Shown one piece after another: positions 27,374 through 37,275 of a stretch of DNA of 64,000 nt; the first letter of the stretch is position 1, and every line of letters begins with the position of its first letter. Source of the stretch: Bacteroidota bacterium (lineage in GTDB: Bacteria > Bacteroidota > Rhodothermia > Rhodothermales > UBA10348); NCBI GenBank assembly GCA_022567305.1, contig JADFHF010000014.1, positions 18,815 to 82,814 on the forward strand, read 5' to 3'. The position numbers were made by a program, and so were the translations under genes. The notes beneath the pieces are model-generated. The model did not search any database. It was not told the origin of the DNA and worked only from the letters and a program-made list of their open reading frames with translations.

Positions 27374-28846
27374 GTGTCTTCTTCATTCCGATTAGCCCTG
27401 GACCGATTGTTCATGACGTTCTATCCAAGGCGTGCCTCGACGCAAGCCTGGATGAGTCTAACGTTGTTGTTCTTCGTGGGAATGGCTGTGGTGGCGGTGG
27501 CTCTTTATTTCACTTTCATTCTTCGGAATGAAATCCAGGTCGCCTTCCAACAAACCATGTCGGGACAGGTGTCTCGGACTGCGCAAACAGTGGCAGCGGC
27601 TGAAAACGAATACGACCGCCTGGAGACCATTCGCGATATTGCCCGATTTTCGAATCTTCGGGTCACGGTTATGGACGGCGATCGACTCCTGTTAGACATT
27701 TTTGATGATGAGCAGATTGAAAATGCCTCGCTCGAAACGCGAGAAGAAATGGAGCTATCGATCCCTGGAGAAACCAAGTTTGCAGAGCGCGATGAAAATG
27801 GGCTTCACATGTATTACGCGGCAACGAAGCTCGAGAACTCTGGACTGATTGTTCGGATTGGTCAATCTGAACCACCCTTGTTTGCGCTGATTCAGAGGAT
27901 GCAGGTCACGCTGGGTGTAGCCATGATCATGGCCCTCCTCTTGGCCGTTTTAGGAAGCTGGATAGCTGCTAAGCAGGTCACGGAGCCGCTAAAAGCGATT
28001 AGTAGAAGTGCCCGCTCCATCAGCGCCGGAGACCTCCAGGAAATAATCGAAGTTGACTCACGGGCTGCTGAATTTCAGGATCTCGCCGAAAGCCTGAACC
28101 ACATGTCGACTGCCTTCCGCGAGAAGATCGAAGAACTCGAGCGATTGGCACATCTACAGAATGAGTTCATAGGAAATGTCTCGCACGAGGTTCGAAACCC
28201 AATCTTTTCTGTAGGCGGATATCTGGAGGCGCTGTCGGCCGGCAATTTGACGGCGGATCAGAGAAGATTTTATGCGGAGAAGGGACTTTTGAATCTGGAA
28301 CGGCTGAATAACTTGTTCACCGACCTGATCGAAATTGCTCGACTCGAATTCAGAGAGGATCTCATCAAACCGAGTGTATTCGATCTAAAGGAATTGGCCG
28401 GAGACATTTACGAGTTTGAAATAGGAAAGGCAGACGAAAAAGGATTGGACCTCGTATTTGAAAGTCCATCACTAGAAGTCGTCGGAGACCGGGCCAGGAT
28501 TCGACAAGTCATTATCAATCTCATTGAAAACGCGATCGCGTATTCCGATCAGGGCTCGGTACGCTTTACCTATCGACGACATCTGGACAAAGTGCGAATC
28601 GAAGTCAGCGACACGGGACGAGGAATTCCGAAGGAGCATCTGGAAAAAATCTTTCAGCGGTTTCACCGGGTAGACCCGGATCGATCCAGGAAGAGCGGCG
28701 GCACTGGACTTGGACTCAGTATTGTGAAACAGATTCTGCATGCCCACGGCGAAAATATTCAAGTAGAGAGCACTCCGGGAAGCGGAACACGCTTTTGGTT
28801 TGAACTCCCACATGCGGAGGAACCGTTCACAGAAAGTCATACGTAG
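27374..28846 (+). CDS. Sensor histidine kinase (HAMP, HisKA, HATPase)
   Basis: The partner of the preceding regulator; 490 residues from GTG 27374, or 477 from ATG 27413. Two membrane helices (about residues 28-50 and 175-200) enclose a periplasmic sensor of about 120 residues; then a HAMP domain, a HisKA domain with the phospho-accepting His271 in NVSHEVRNPI, and an ATP-binding domain with LIENAIAYSD (N box), DTGRGIPKE (G1) and GGTGLGLSIVKQI (G2). The HEVRNP form instead of HELRTP is a common variant. Signal sensed unknown. Confidence 0.93.
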   Translation: MSSSFRLALDRLFMTFYPRRASTQAWMSLTLLFFVGMAVVAVALYFTFILRNEIQVAFQQTMSGQVSRTAQTVAAAENEYDRLETIRDIARFSNLRVTVMDGDRLLLDIFDDEQIENASLETREEMELSIPGETKFAERDENGLHMYYAATKLENSGLIVRIGQSEPPLFALIQRMQVTLGVAMIMALLLAVLGSWIAAKQVTEPLKAISRSARSISAGDLQEIIEVDSRAAEFQDLAESLNHMSTAFREKIEELERLAHLQNEFIGNVSHEVRNPIFSVGGYLEALSAGNLTADQRRFYAEKGLLNLERLNNLFTDLIEIARLEFREDLIKPSVFDLKELAGDIYEFEIGKADEKGLDLVFESPSLEVVGDRARIRQVIINLIENAIAYSDQGSVRFTYRRHLDKVRIEVSDTGRGIPKEHLEKIFQRFHRVDPDRSRKSGGTGLGLSIVKQILHAHGENIQVESTPGSGTRFWFELPHAEEPFTESHT

Positions 28847-28864
28847 TTCTTCTTATATGCCCTC

Positions 28865-28889
28865 TATGGTCCCAATAGGCCATATTTTT
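28865..28889 (+). terminator. Probable terminator after the two-component pair
   Basis: TATGG pairs with CCATA across a 10-base loop (a CC/GG extension with one bulge is possible), followed by TTTTTC. The stem is short, but it lies 19 bases after the kinase stop codon, where termination is expected. The 260 bases from here to the E1 start hold no open frame that I can support; they should carry the E1 promoter. Confidence 0.45.
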
Positions 28890-29152
28890 CGGAAAATCAG
28901 GTCTCAGCCTGGTTCATTTTTTCGGGAAGATTCATCCCGTCGTGTCTTAAATCCGCAAACAATTTCGTATCTATAACGTAGATGATGTGACTCCAGAAAA
29001 TGCCCACAACCCGTTTCTCGGATGGTTTTCCTGATTTCTGATCGTAATTTCTGATCGTTATTGAGGGGACTGTTCACGAAATCACTCTATATTCCCGTTT
29101 TTGAGGTCCGATCCTTGTGGGCTCATGAGCGACTCAGGAAGTCTTACGGATT

Positions 29153-31306
29153 ATGGCCAGAACGACGAAAACGAAAGAATCTCAAGCCGATCGCGTGTCA
29201 GAATCCGTGTCAGATTCCTTTTCGTCCGGTAATGGTACGCTAGATTCGAGCGATCTGGACCTTTCTTCTATCCTGGAGTCCGATCTGGAGATTCACGCTG
29301 TCGGCCCTGCTGATTTCGAGACGGATACGCTGCTGCATGTGTACAGAACCATGCTGACATCGCGCCGCCTCGATGAAAAAATGCTCACCTTGCTGAAGCA
29401 GGGGAAAGGATTCTTCCATATCGGATGCGCTGGGCATGAAGCGACTCAAGCGGCCACGGGACTCCTTCTTAAACCGGGTCACGATTGGTTCAATCTCTAC
29501 TATAGAGACCTAACCAATTATCTGATGCTCGACGGCACACCTGAAGAGGTAATGCTCCTCCACTATTCAAAGGCAAGCGACCCGAATAGTGGTGGCCGGC
29601 AAATGTCAGAGCATTACAGCAGTCCCGAACGATTCATTCTTCCCCTTTCGTCTTCGGTTGGTTCACAGTTTTTACCGACGGTCGGGTGTGGGTTGGCGCT
29701 GCAGTACCAGGAGACGGATGCGCTGGCATTTTGCTCGTGCGGTGATGGAGCCACCTCGCAGGGGGATTTCCATGAGGCTCTAAACTGGTCAGCACGCTCT
29801 GATCTGCCCGTGTTCTTTCTGGTCCAGGATAACAAGTATGCCATTTCGGTCCCAGTTGAAGATCAGACCGCAGGGGGCACAGCATTTAAATTAGCCCGTG
29901 GATATGAAGGGCTCAGTCGAATCGTTGCAGACGGCACGGATTTCTTTGAGATGTACGCCGTTGCTAAGGCGACCATTGAACACATTCGAAGCGGCAACGG
30001 ACCCGTCTGTGTTGTCGCAAACGTAGTGCGGCTTCTCCCTCATTCATCGTCAGACGATCACGCTAAATATCGCACCCCCGACGAGCTCAAAGAGGATCGG
30101 GACCAGGATCCCATTGTGCGCTTAGAGGATACGCTTCGGGACGCGAATATTCTGACGGATGAACTTATTGAAGAGATGCGTGCTGAAGTCACCTCGACCG
30201 TGGAAGCGGCGTCAACGTGGGCCGATGCCCAGGCCGACCCTGAGCCGGAATCCGCCACACGACATGTCTACTTCGAAGGAAAATTGGATCTAGCGTACGA
30301 AAGTTCCGAACCATCGGGCGAAACCATTGTGCTTGTTGATGCCATCAATCATGCGCTGCATGAAGAGATGGAGCGAAATGACAAAATGGTGATCTACGGA
30401 GAAGATGTAGCGGGAGACAAAGGTGGCGTATTTACTGCAACTAGAGACCTTACGGATCGATTTGGTGCGGATCGCTGCTTTAACTCCCCGCTTGCAGAGG
30501 CGTCGATCGTCGGAACGGCGGTTGGCCTGGCCGCAGCCGGTTATAAACCGGTTGTCGAAATTCAATTCGCCGATTATATCTGGCCGGCGATGCAGATGCT
30601 CCGAAATCAGGTGGCGTCTTTCAGGTATCGTTCAGACGGTGCGTGGGGATGCCCGATGGTTATTCGCGTGCCGACGGGTGGATACATTCACGGAGGGCCT
30701 TGCCATTCCCAGAATATCGAAGGTCTCTTCGCGCACTGGCCGGGACTTTTGGTTGCATTCCCGTCAAATGCCGCTGACGCGAAGGGCCTCCTGAAAACGG
30801 CAATTCGAATGGAAGATCCTATTATCTTCCTTGAGCATAAAGGACTCTATCGCTCGGCTGCGGCGCGGTCTCCGGAGCCGGATTCCGATTACCTCCTCCC
30901 ATTTGGAAAAGCGAACGTCGTCAAAACGGGCACGGATGTTACCATCGTCACGTACGGGATGATGGTGCACAAATCGGTGGCCGCCGCCCGGCAACTCGAA
31001 AGCGAGGGCATCTCGGTCGAAATCATCGACCTTAGAACGATCCTGCCTATGGATAGCGAAACAATCTTTGCATCTGTTGAAAAGACGAACCGGGCACTTA
31101 TCGTTTACGAGGATCACGAATTCGGTGGATTCGGAGCAGAGATATCTGCACAGCTGGCGGATAAAATGTTCGGGTCGCTGGACGCACCCATTCGCCGTGT
31201 AGCCGGAAAATTTGCATATATTGGATTCGCTGATCCGATCGAACGCGCCCTTCTACCTCAGGACGAAGACATTCTGAACGCCGTACGCTCTCTGGCAGCG
31301 TATTGA
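29153..31306 (+). CDS. Fused alpha-beta E1 component of a 2-oxoacid dehydrogenase
   Basis: Thiamine-diphosphate enzyme that decarboxylates a 2-oxoacid and passes the acyl group to the lipoyl arm of E2. Both E1 subunits are joined in one 717-residue chain: the alpha half with the TPP motif (CSCGDGATSQGDFHEALNW to VQDNKYAIS, about residues 195-227) and, after a linker around residue 370, the beta half (MVIYGEDVAGDKGGVFTAT, PVVEIQFADYIWPAMQML, and the C-terminal transketolase domain with IVTYGMMVHKS). The first 40 residues are a Ser/Asp-rich extension. The fused form is typical of branched-chain or mixed-specificity E1 in Bacteroidota. The E2 at 50.9 kb is not adjacent. Confidence 0.93.
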   Translation: MARTTKTKESQADRVSESVSDSFSSGNGTLDSSDLDLSSILESDLEIHAVGPADFETDTLLHVYRTMLTSRRLDEKMLTLLKQGKGFFHIGCAGHEATQAATGLLLKPGHDWFNLYYRDLTNYLMLDGTPEEVMLLHYSKASDPNSGGRQMSEHYSSPERFILPLSSSVGSQFLPTVGCGLALQYQETDALAFCSCGDGATSQGDFHEALNWSARSDLPVFFLVQDNKYAISVPVEDQTAGGTAFKLARGYEGLSRIVADGTDFFEMYAVAKATIEHIRSGNGPVCVVANVVRLLPHSSSDDHAKYRTPDELKEDRDQDPIVRLEDTLRDANILTDELIEEMRAEVTSTVEAASTWADAQADPEPESATRHVYFEGKLDLAYESSEPSGETIVLVDAINHALHEEMERNDKMVIYGEDVAGDKGGVFTATRDLTDRFGADRCFNSPLAEASIVGTAVGLAAAGYKPVVEIQFADYIWPAMQMLRNQVASFRYRSDGAWGCPMVIRVPTGGYIHGGPCHSQNIEGLFAHWPGLLVAFPSNAADAKGLLKTAIRMEDPIIFLEHKGLYRSAAARSPEPDSDYLLPFGKANVVKTGTDVTIVTYGMMVHKSVAAARQLESEGISVEIIDLRTILPMDSETIFASVEKTNRALIVYEDHEFGGFGAEISAQLADKMFGSLDAPIRRVAGKFAYIGFADPIERALLPQDEDILNAVRSLAAY

Positions 31307-31353
31307 CAGATCCAGATCGTCAGGTGTAGCGATTTCAGCGCGGCGATGATGAC

Positions 31354-32517
31354 TTAGACCGAGTCGAGCACCCCTTTCAAATCGTTGATAAGGTCATCGA
31401 CGTCCTCGATCCCTACCGAGACCCGAATCAAACTGTCATGGAGTCCGGCGGCCCGTCGCTCGTCTGCTGGTATCGAAGCGTGAGTCATGGTCGCCGGATG
31501 ATTGATTAGACTTTCTACGCCCCCCAGGCTTTCGGCAAGCGTGAACAATTCAGTTCCGGACAAAACTTTCATCGCCGTCTCGATTCGCTCGTCGACGAGC
31601 AAGAAGGATAGCATCCCTCCAAACGCATCCATTTGTTCCTTGGCAGTTTCATGACCCGGATTGGACGGGAGGCCCGGGTAATAAACCGTTCCCACCTTGG
31701 CGTGCGACTCCAGAAATGTCGCAATTTCGGAGGCGTTCTCGGAGTGGCGCTGCATGCGTACGTGGAGCGTCTTCGTCCCACGAAGCGTCAGAAAACAATC
31801 CATTGGACCGGGTACGGCGCCGGCGCTTTTTACCAGGAATCGTAGCCGCTCGGCCCAGTCATCGTTGCTCGTACAAACAGCCCCTCCGATCACGTCGGAG
31901 TGGCCACCAATGTACTTCGTGGTCGAGTGGAGAACCATGTCGACTCCGTGCTCCAGGGGACGTTGCAAGATTGGAGTAGCGTATGTGTTATCGACTACGG
32001 ATACGGCCCCGCTTTCACGAGCAAGTATCGCGAGAGCCTTGATATCAACGATTTTACACAGCGGATTGGTGGGTGTCTCAATCCAAATGAGCTTGGTGGA
32101 TACCTTTAAATTCTTTCTCACCGTGTCCAAAGAGGACATGTCAATGAAATCAGACTCGATTCCGAATGGACCAAAGACCTGACGAATTAGACGATAGGTC
32201 CCCCCGTAGAGGTCGTTTGACGCCAATATGTGATCGCCGGGTTTGAGACACTTGATAATGGCATCGGTAGCCGCCACTCCGGAAGAAAAGCAGATGCCAT
32301 GTTTAGCACCCTCCAACCCCGCCAGGTTGGCCTCCAGTGCCGAGCGTGTAGGATTCGTGACCCGTCCGTATTCGTACCCCTTGTTCACACCCGGTGCTTC
32401 CTGTACATACGTGGACGTTTGATACACCGGAGTCATTATCGCCCCGGTCGCCGGATCCGGTTGCTGACCGGCGTGGACTGCCAGCGTACCCAGTCCCAAT
32501 TTTATTTCAGAAGCCAT
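31354..32517 (-). CDS. Cystathionine gamma-synthase/lyase-type PLP enzyme
   Basis: Trans-sulfuration-family enzyme, 387 residues, with pyridoxal phosphate on Lys201 in LHSTTKYIGGHSD. Also seen: TPVYQTSTYVQEAPG, YEYGRVTNPTRSALE, CFSSGVAATDAI and the C-terminal SLGGVESLINHPATMTH. The start ATG 32517 was chosen over ATG 32523 because the only Shine-Dalgarno-like run (GGGGGAG) lies at proper distance from it. Members make or split cystathionine (metB, mccB, metC); the exact one cannot be told by eye. No SAM or other riboswitch was seen in the leader. Confidence 0.92.
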   Translation of the reverse strand: MASEIKLGLGTLAVHAGQQPDPATGAIMTPVYQTSTYVQEAPGVNKGYEYGRVTNPTRSALEANLAGLEGAKHGICFSSGVAATDAIIKCLKPGDHILASNDLYGGTYRLIRQVFGPFGIESDFIDMSSLDTVRKNLKVSTKLIWIETPTNPLCKIVDIKALAILARESGAVSVVDNTYATPILQRPLEHGVDMVLHSTTKYIGGHSDVIGGAVCTSNDDWAERLRFLVKSAGAVPGPMDCFLTLRGTKTLHVRMQRHSENASEIATFLESHAKVGTVYYPGLPSNPGHETAKEQMDAFGGMLSFLLVDERIETAMKVLSGTELFTLAESLGGVESLINHPATMTHASIPADERRAAGLHDSLIRVSVGIEDVDDLINDLKGVLDSV

Positions 32518-32605
32518 AGCCATTCTCCCCCGGAGCGTTACGTTGTGATTTACACAGAAATTCGAGGCATCCGAATCCAGACGAACCGCTGCCCGACTCA
32601 GAAAC

Positions 32606-32637
32606 AAGTCCGGACCTCCCTGGGAAGCCCGGACTTA
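32606..32637 (-). terminator. Probable terminator of the TPR gene
   Basis: On the minus strand AAGTCCGG pairs with CCGGACTT, with an inner TTCCC/GGGA helix, followed by GTTTCTGAG. It lies downstream of the TPR lipoprotein gene and upstream of the PLP enzyme gene. The T-run is poor. Confidence 0.5.
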
Positions 32638-32679
32638 TGAGATTCGGTCGACGGTACGCTAAGAAAGGTGTGGGCGCTC

Positions 32680-33891
32680 CTAGCCATCCGACGTATCATC
32701 GAAACCCGCACATGCGGAAACCGCTTCTGCGAGGTCAGTATGATCCGTCTGAACGTATGACTGAAAGAGTGCCATACAGACGTCCGTTGGATCGTCTCCG
32801 GAAGCTTCAAAGAGCGTCTTGGCCCTCTCAAGAGGGCTTACGGCCTTAGCGAACAGATCTCTTCGCTCGTCGGCTAGTGCGTTGATCTCGGTATCCGCTT
32901 CAGAGATTTCGTCGGACGACATCGAGTCACGATTCGCTCTCAGCTGATCGTCCAGTTCCGTGATTTGCTCATTCACAGCAACAGCCTGATTGATGTAAGC
33001 CGCACCCAGATTATAGTGTGCGTTTCCGTACTCCGGATCGATGCCTAATGCGGCAATCAGTTGTACGATCGCCTCGTCATACCGCTCTACTTGAACGAGA
33101 AGTGATCCGTAGTTGTACCTAAACAATTTGTTATCGGGGTCGCGCTCCACGGCGCTCCCGTACATCTCCATGGCACGATCAATTTGGCCAGCCAACTGAA
33201 ATGCATTCAGGAGCTCGGTTTGAAGATCGACATCGTCAGGATAAAAGGAACTGGCCTGTTCAAGCAGATCTATTGAATCGCCAAAGCGATCATTTGCCTG
33301 GTAGAGACTCGCCAGGAATCGATAGGTGTCCACGTCCGTGTCTCCTTTTTCGAGTGCCATCTCGAACGGTCCGATGGCCTCATTGGAGCGATTCGCGTTC
33401 ATGAGTGAATAGGCCTGATTGACGTACGCACTCGCCGAGTCCGGTTGTATCGCCGAAGCCGTCTGGAAATAGGTAACAGACGAGTTGTACTCGCTTTCCT
33501 GATTCTTGCCGCGATTGAATGCCTGAGTTCCTCGCTGAAACTCGTTCTGATAAGCAAATCGAAGAGCCAACGTGACTTCGTCCGCCAAAGTCGGGTCCAA
33601 TTCAACCGTGCGCTCATACGCGTCAAGCATTTCCATGATCAGATTGGTATGCTCCGTTACATCGGGCGTAGCCAAGGCTTTCTCAGAAAGAACACGGCCT
33701 TTCAGCTGGTACGCTTCGACGTTGTTGGGATCGTTCGAAAGAGCTATACCTAGATTTTCCAGGGCACGATCGTAATTCTTGTTTCTGAGATTCAACTTAG
33801 CTCCTTCCACATTCGGATCGCTGGAACATCCGTCCGCCGCGACTAGGAAGATGAAGGAGAACAGAAGAGCTATGATGGGAAGTCGCTTCAT
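32680..33891 (-). CDS. TPR-repeat lipoprotein
   Basis: A 403-residue lipoprotein (MKRLPIIALLFSFIFLVAADGC) made almost entirely of tetratricopeptide repeats. Repeat units are clear at NKNYDRALENLGIALSNDPN, SNEAIGPFEMALEKGDTD, RFGDSIDLLEQASSFYPDD, QIDRAMEMYGSAVERDPDN and ERYDEAIVQLIAALGIDPEY. A charged helical insertion (TELDDQLRANRDSMSSDEIS) follows, then a last repeat. Probably outer-membrane or periplasmic scaffolding; no partner can be named. Cysteines CMALF and CAGF near the C-terminus are not part of a known motif. Confidence 0.85.
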   Translation of the reverse strand: MKRLPIIALLFSFIFLVAADGCSSDPNVEGAKLNLRNKNYDRALENLGIALSNDPNNVEAYQLKGRVLSEKALATPDVTEHTNLIMEMLDAYERTVELDPTLADEVTLALRFAYQNEFQRGTQAFNRGKNQESEYNSSVTYFQTASAIQPDSASAYVNQAYSLMNANRSNEAIGPFEMALEKGDTDVDTYRFLASLYQANDRFGDSIDLLEQASSFYPDDVDLQTELLNAFQLAGQIDRAMEMYGSAVERDPDNKLFRYNYGSLLVQVERYDEAIVQLIAALGIDPEYGNAHYNLGAAYINQAVAVNEQITELDDQLRANRDSMSSDEISEADTEINALADERRDLFAKAVSPLERAKTLFEASGDDPTDVCMALFQSYVQTDHTDLAEAVSACAGFDDTSDG

Positions 33892-34120
33892 GATATTATC
33901 CGATGATCTTGTACTGTCGTCGAGTCGGGCACCTGAATCGATGGCGGGATTCCAGGTTCAGGTTACTTTGCTGCAATACTTCTTACCGTAATGTCTTACA
34001 GAAATCTCATACGGCGAATGGATGAAAACGGTCCATCCGCGTATAAAATATTGGAGTGATGAAATTAATATTACGATTGAGTTCATACAACCGTTAATAA
34101 AGAGTTCTTAGTCTATCCAC

Positions 34121-35188
34121 GTGAACCAGACGAAAGACCCCTCGAGACCGTCAATGTTGTTGGGAGAGCATAATAAGCCATATAACCAGGCCGTACGAGT
34201 ATTTCTGAATGGGCTGTTTGATTACGCGGGCCTGTTTCCGCCGGCTTCTCTATCGCTCGAAGATGCCATGAGCAAATACGCGCAGTATCGCCTTCAGCCC
34301 GATTCGTGGATGATTGGACCCTTCGTTTGTCACGTCTCCTCACTCAGTGACCTGGATGCGTTCGGCGATCTTTTTACCGTTTCGCCCCCGTTTCGGTTCA
34401 GTATTCTCACCCGGACGACCGAAGATTCCTCAAGTATGCGGCGGCGGCTGCAGGAAGACCTGGCGGAAATGAAACGATTTATCGAACGACATTCGGGAAG
34501 AGTTTCTACAGAAATGATCGAAATGTGGGTTCCCCGGGACGCTAGCGAAGGTCCACGAAACGCGGAAGCCATGCTGTCTGAATTGCGCAGCCTCCAGAGG
34601 GAAAGCCCAGTCATTCTTGATTCGATTTTTTTGGAAGTATCGAGAGATGAGAACTTCGCTTTTCATCTCGAAAATGTGGCGTTGGCGATTGAATCGTCCG
34701 GGGAATCCGCTCCACGCTTCGGTCTCAAGCTCCGATGTGGAGGAATGGATGCATGCGCTTTTCCAACACCTGAGCACATCGCGGAATTTCTGAAAATTGC
34801 GACGCGCCATCATGTGAGGTTCAAAGCAACCGCCGGCCTGCACCACCCGGTCCGGCACGTGGACGAGAATACAGGCTTCATGATGCACGGATTCCTGAAC
34901 GTGTTTTTCGCCGCCGCGCTCGACGCGGTTCATAATGTTGATACGAACACGCTTGTCCGGATTCTGAACGAGATGGATGCAGATGCCTTTGTTTTTTCCG
35001 ACGAAGAAATTCGATGGCGCGATATGGCCGTCTCCACAAATGCCCTTGAACAGATACGTGAGCGGCTTGCCGTATCAATCGGTAGTTGCAGTTTCGATGA
35101 TCCGAGACAAGATCTGGTCTCGCTCGAGTGGCTGACTCCGGAGAGTGTCGTCACCCACGAAAACACGCCTGACAACCGCCTTAACTAA
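34121..35188 (+). CDS. Conserved protein of unknown function upstream of fumarylacetoacetase
   Basis: A 355-residue protein starting at GTG 34121 or at ATG 34154. It is not a shadow: codon use, length and conservation-like motifs are those of a real gene. Visible blocks are [20 protein letters not shown] near the N-terminus, [17 protein letters not shown] in the middle and [13 protein letters not shown] followed by [13 protein letters not shown]. No signal peptide or membrane helix. The alternation of strands and helices, together with the conserved Lys, Arg and His residues, suggests a TIM-barrel-like enzyme, but this is inference. The gene ends 10 bases before fahA, so they share an operon, which points to tyrosine or homogentisate catabolism. 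Confidence 0.85.
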   Translation: MNQTKDPSRPSMLLGEHNKPYNQAVRVFLNGLFDYAGLFPPASLSLEDAMSKYAQYRLQPDSWMIGPFVCHVSSLSDLDAFGDLFTVSPPFRFSILTRTTEDSSSMRRRLQEDLAEMKRFIERHSGRVSTEMIEMWVPRDASEGPRNAEAMLSELRSLQRESPVILDSIFLEVSRDENFAFHLENVALAIESSGESAPRFGLKLRCGGMDACAFPTPEHIAEFLKIATRHHVRFKATAGLHHPVRHVDENTGFMMHGFLNVFFAAALDAVHNVDTNTLVRILNEMDADAFVFSDEEIRWRDMAVSTNALEQIRERLAVSIGSCSFDDPRQDLVSLEWLTPESVVTHENTPDNRLN

Positions 35189-35198
35189 CGGAAACTTT

Positions 35199-36443
35199 AT
35201 GAGCCCAGTTCGCTCCTTCATTGATGTGCCTGTCGACCACGACTTCCCCATTCAGAACCTCCCTTATGGTGTTTTTGAGACGAAGAGTGGAAACAGGCCG
35301 TGCGTGGCCATTGGTGATTTTATCCTCGATTTGGCTACGCTTGAATCTGAGGGCCTCCTTCAGACCGAGCAAAAATTCTTCAGCGGAGATACACTCAATG
35401 CGTTCATGGAGGGTGGGCCTACGGCTTGGAAGGCCGTAAGAAGTCGACTTCAGGAGTTACTCTCATCAGAATCTGATGAACTCCGAGATGATGGCGATCT
35501 CAAATCCCGAACGCTCCACGACATGCCCTCGGTTCGCATGGTCTTGCCCGCATCCATCGGTGACTACACCGATTTTTATTCATCCCGCGAACATGCTACG
35601 AACGTGGGTACCATGTTTCGAGGTGCGGACAACGCCCTGATGGAGAACTGGCTCCACCTTCCTGTCGGCTATCACGGTAGAGCTAGTTCCATAATCGTTT
35701 CAGGTACGGACGTCCACCGACCGAAGGGTCAACTGAAACCGGAAAATGAACCACCTGTGCATGCTCCTTCTAAGTTGTTGGATTTTGAGTTGGAAATGGG
35801 ATTCTTCGTGGGTCCCGGCAACCAGCTCGGGTATCCGATAGACATCCAGGATGCTGAGGATCACATTTTTGGATTCGTCCTCGTCAACGACTGGAGTGCA
35901 CGCGACATTCAGAAATGGGAATATGTGCCGCTCGGACCGTTCCTTGGGAAGAGCTTCGCAACGACGATCTCTCCATGGATCGTCACGCTCGACGCTCTGG
36001 AACCCTTCCGATGTGCAGGACCGCCCCAGGACCCCGCCCCGCTTCCCTATCTGAATGGGTCCGAAAATGGAGCTTTCGATATCGTTCTGGAGGTCGGAAT
36101 TCAGACGCCATCCATGTCAGAGCCATCCATTGTCTGCCAGTCAAATTTCAAATATCTCTACTGGTCAGCCGCACAGCAGCTTGCTCATCATACGGTCAAT
36201 GGCTGCAATACGCGGCCGGGAGATTTAATGGCATCCGGAACGATCAGCGGCTCCACTCCGGACAGCTATGGCTCGATGCTTGAACTTTCCTGGCGAGGCA
36301 GTAAACCGCTCTCTCTTTCTAATGGAGAGGAGCGAAAATTCATTCAGGACGAGGATCAGGTCATCATATCTGGATACGCCCAGGGCCCGGATTACCGGAT
36401 TGGTTTTGGTGAAGCAGCGGGGACATTGCGTCCGGCTCGCTAA
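35199..36443 (+). CDS. fahA: Fumarylacetoacetase
   Basis: Last enzyme of homogentisate (tyrosine) breakdown; splits fumarylacetoacetate into fumarate and acetoacetate. 415 residues from ATG 35199, the start that gives the family N-terminus ([20 protein letters not shown]); the frame open from 35145 overlaps the upstream gene. Metal and substrate residues are recognisable: [49 protein letters not shown] (Glu ligands), [20 protein letters not shown] and [10 protein letters not shown]. The homogentisate dioxygenase that should act before it is not in the window. Confidence 0.96.
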   Translation: MSPVRSFIDVPVDHDFPIQNLPYGVFETKSGNRPCVAIGDFILDLATLESEGLLQTEQKFFSGDTLNAFMEGGPTAWKAVRSRLQELLSSESDELRDDGDLKSRTLHDMPSVRMVLPASIGDYTDFYSSREHATNVGTMFRGADNALMENWLHLPVGYHGRASSIIVSGTDVHRPKGQLKPENEPPVHAPSKLLDFELEMGFFVGPGNQLGYPIDIQDAEDHIFGFVLVNDWSARDIQKWEYVPLGPFLGKSFATTISPWIVTLDALEPFRCAGPPQDPAPLPYLNGSENGAFDIVLEVGIQTPSMSEPSIVCQSNFKYLYWSAAQQLAHHTVNGCNTRPGDLMASGTISGSTPDSYGSMLELSWRGSKPLSLSNGEERKFIQDEDQVIISGYAQGPDYRIGFGEAAGTLRPAR

Positions 36444-36470
36444 ACTGACATGCGGTCAGGTAGCTCAGGC

Positions 36471-36596
36471 CGAAATGGCACATCGGGTGGATCAGGTGCC
36501 GTCAATATTTCAGATTCTGGAATGGCGTAGCCGCTTGTGCGGCAATTTCTTCGGCAGTCTGTGCTGAAATGGCATGATGCACTTGTCGAAATGGCA
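36471..36596 (+). repeat. Three spaced copies of YGAAATGGCA upstream of hsp20
   Basis: CGAAATGGCA at 36471-36480, TGAAATGGCA at 36565-36574 and CGAAATGGCA at 36587-36596; a weaker GGAATGGCG lies at 36519. The last two copies are 22 bases apart, two helical turns. They lie 10-140 bases before the probable sigma-54 promoter and could be activator sites. Confidence 0.5.
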
Positions 36597-36607
36597 GTTT
36601 TCGGCGA

Positions 36608-36624
36608 TTGGCATCTCCCTTGCT
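36608..36624 (+). promoter_or_regulatory. Probable sigma-54 promoter of hsp20
   Basis: TTGGCATCTCCCTTGCT fits the -24/-12 consensus (TGGCAC-N5-TTGCW): the GG and GC dinucleotides are exactly 12 bases apart, and only one base of the -24 hexamer differs. The hsp20 start follows 89 bases later. Regulation by an RpoN-dependent activator is inferred. Confidence 0.5.
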
Positions 36625-36712
36625 ACTTAATGGATTGAAGAATTTTACAACTCGGCTCCTCGACTGAGGACCCATTTATTTGAAATAATATTGATCAATG
36701 GAGGTAATACCA

Positions 36713-37159
36713 ATGACCAAACTAGTTCGTTTTTCAGCGCGAGCTGACCTAAACAGGCTGCAGCACGAGTTCGACCGCGTATTTGGGAATTTCTTCCCTG
36801 CATTCGGATTTTCCAATGATTCGGAACCGTCCGCCTCATGGGCTCCTAGAATTGATGTCGTCGAGACAGACGACGCATTCCTTTTTGAGTTCGATGTACC
36901 GGGCGTATCGAAGGAAGACATTCACGTCAATCTGCAGGACGGAATACTGACCATCAGCGGAGAACGAAAAACACGTGAGCTTGAGGAAACGGAAGACGTT
37001 GTCCGTGTAGAGCGAGTCAAGGGACATTTCTACCGCTCCTTCTCCGTGCCTTCAGCTATCGACGAAAAGAAGATCGAAGCCAACTACGAGAACGGTGTGC
37101 TCTCGCTTCGCCTGCCAAAAGCCGAGGAGAGCAAACCTCGCAAAATCAAGATTTCCTGA
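36713..37159 (+). CDS. Small heat-shock protein (Hsp20/alpha-crystallin family)
   Basis: A 148-residue ATP-independent chaperone that holds unfolding proteins. ATG 36713 is the start: a strong GGAGGT lies eight bases upstream, while the in-frame ATG at 36698 overlaps that ribosome site. The N-terminal arm has LNRLQHEFDRVFGNFFPAFG; the alpha-crystallin domain runs over about residues 45-140 and ends in the family signature YENGVLSLRLPKAEE; the C-terminal tail SKPRKIKIS carries an IxI-like motif for oligomer contacts. A very strong terminator follows. Confidence 0.95.
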   Translation: MTKLVRFSARADLNRLQHEFDRVFGNFFPAFGFSNDSEPSASWAPRIDVVETDDAFLFEFDVPGVSKEDIHVNLQDGILTISGERKTRELEETEDVVRVERVKGHFYRSFSVPSAIDEKKIEANYENGVLSLRLPKAEESKPRKIKIS

Positions 37160-37187
37160 TCCTTCCAGATCGAGAGATCGAACCAGG

Positions 37188-37220
37188 GGGTCCGGCCGTT
37201 GATTTGGCCGGACCCTTTTT
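37188..37220 (+). terminator. Rho-independent terminator of hsp20
   Basis: Perfect 10-bp GC-rich stem GGGTCCGGCC / GGCCGGACCC with an 8-base loop, followed by TTTTTATTT, about 30 bases after the hsp20 stop codon. Confidence 0.95.
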
Positions 37221-37275
37221 ATTTGGGGTCAAGTCGATAGATCAATTAGCGAGGAGAATTTGCTAAGTCAATTTG

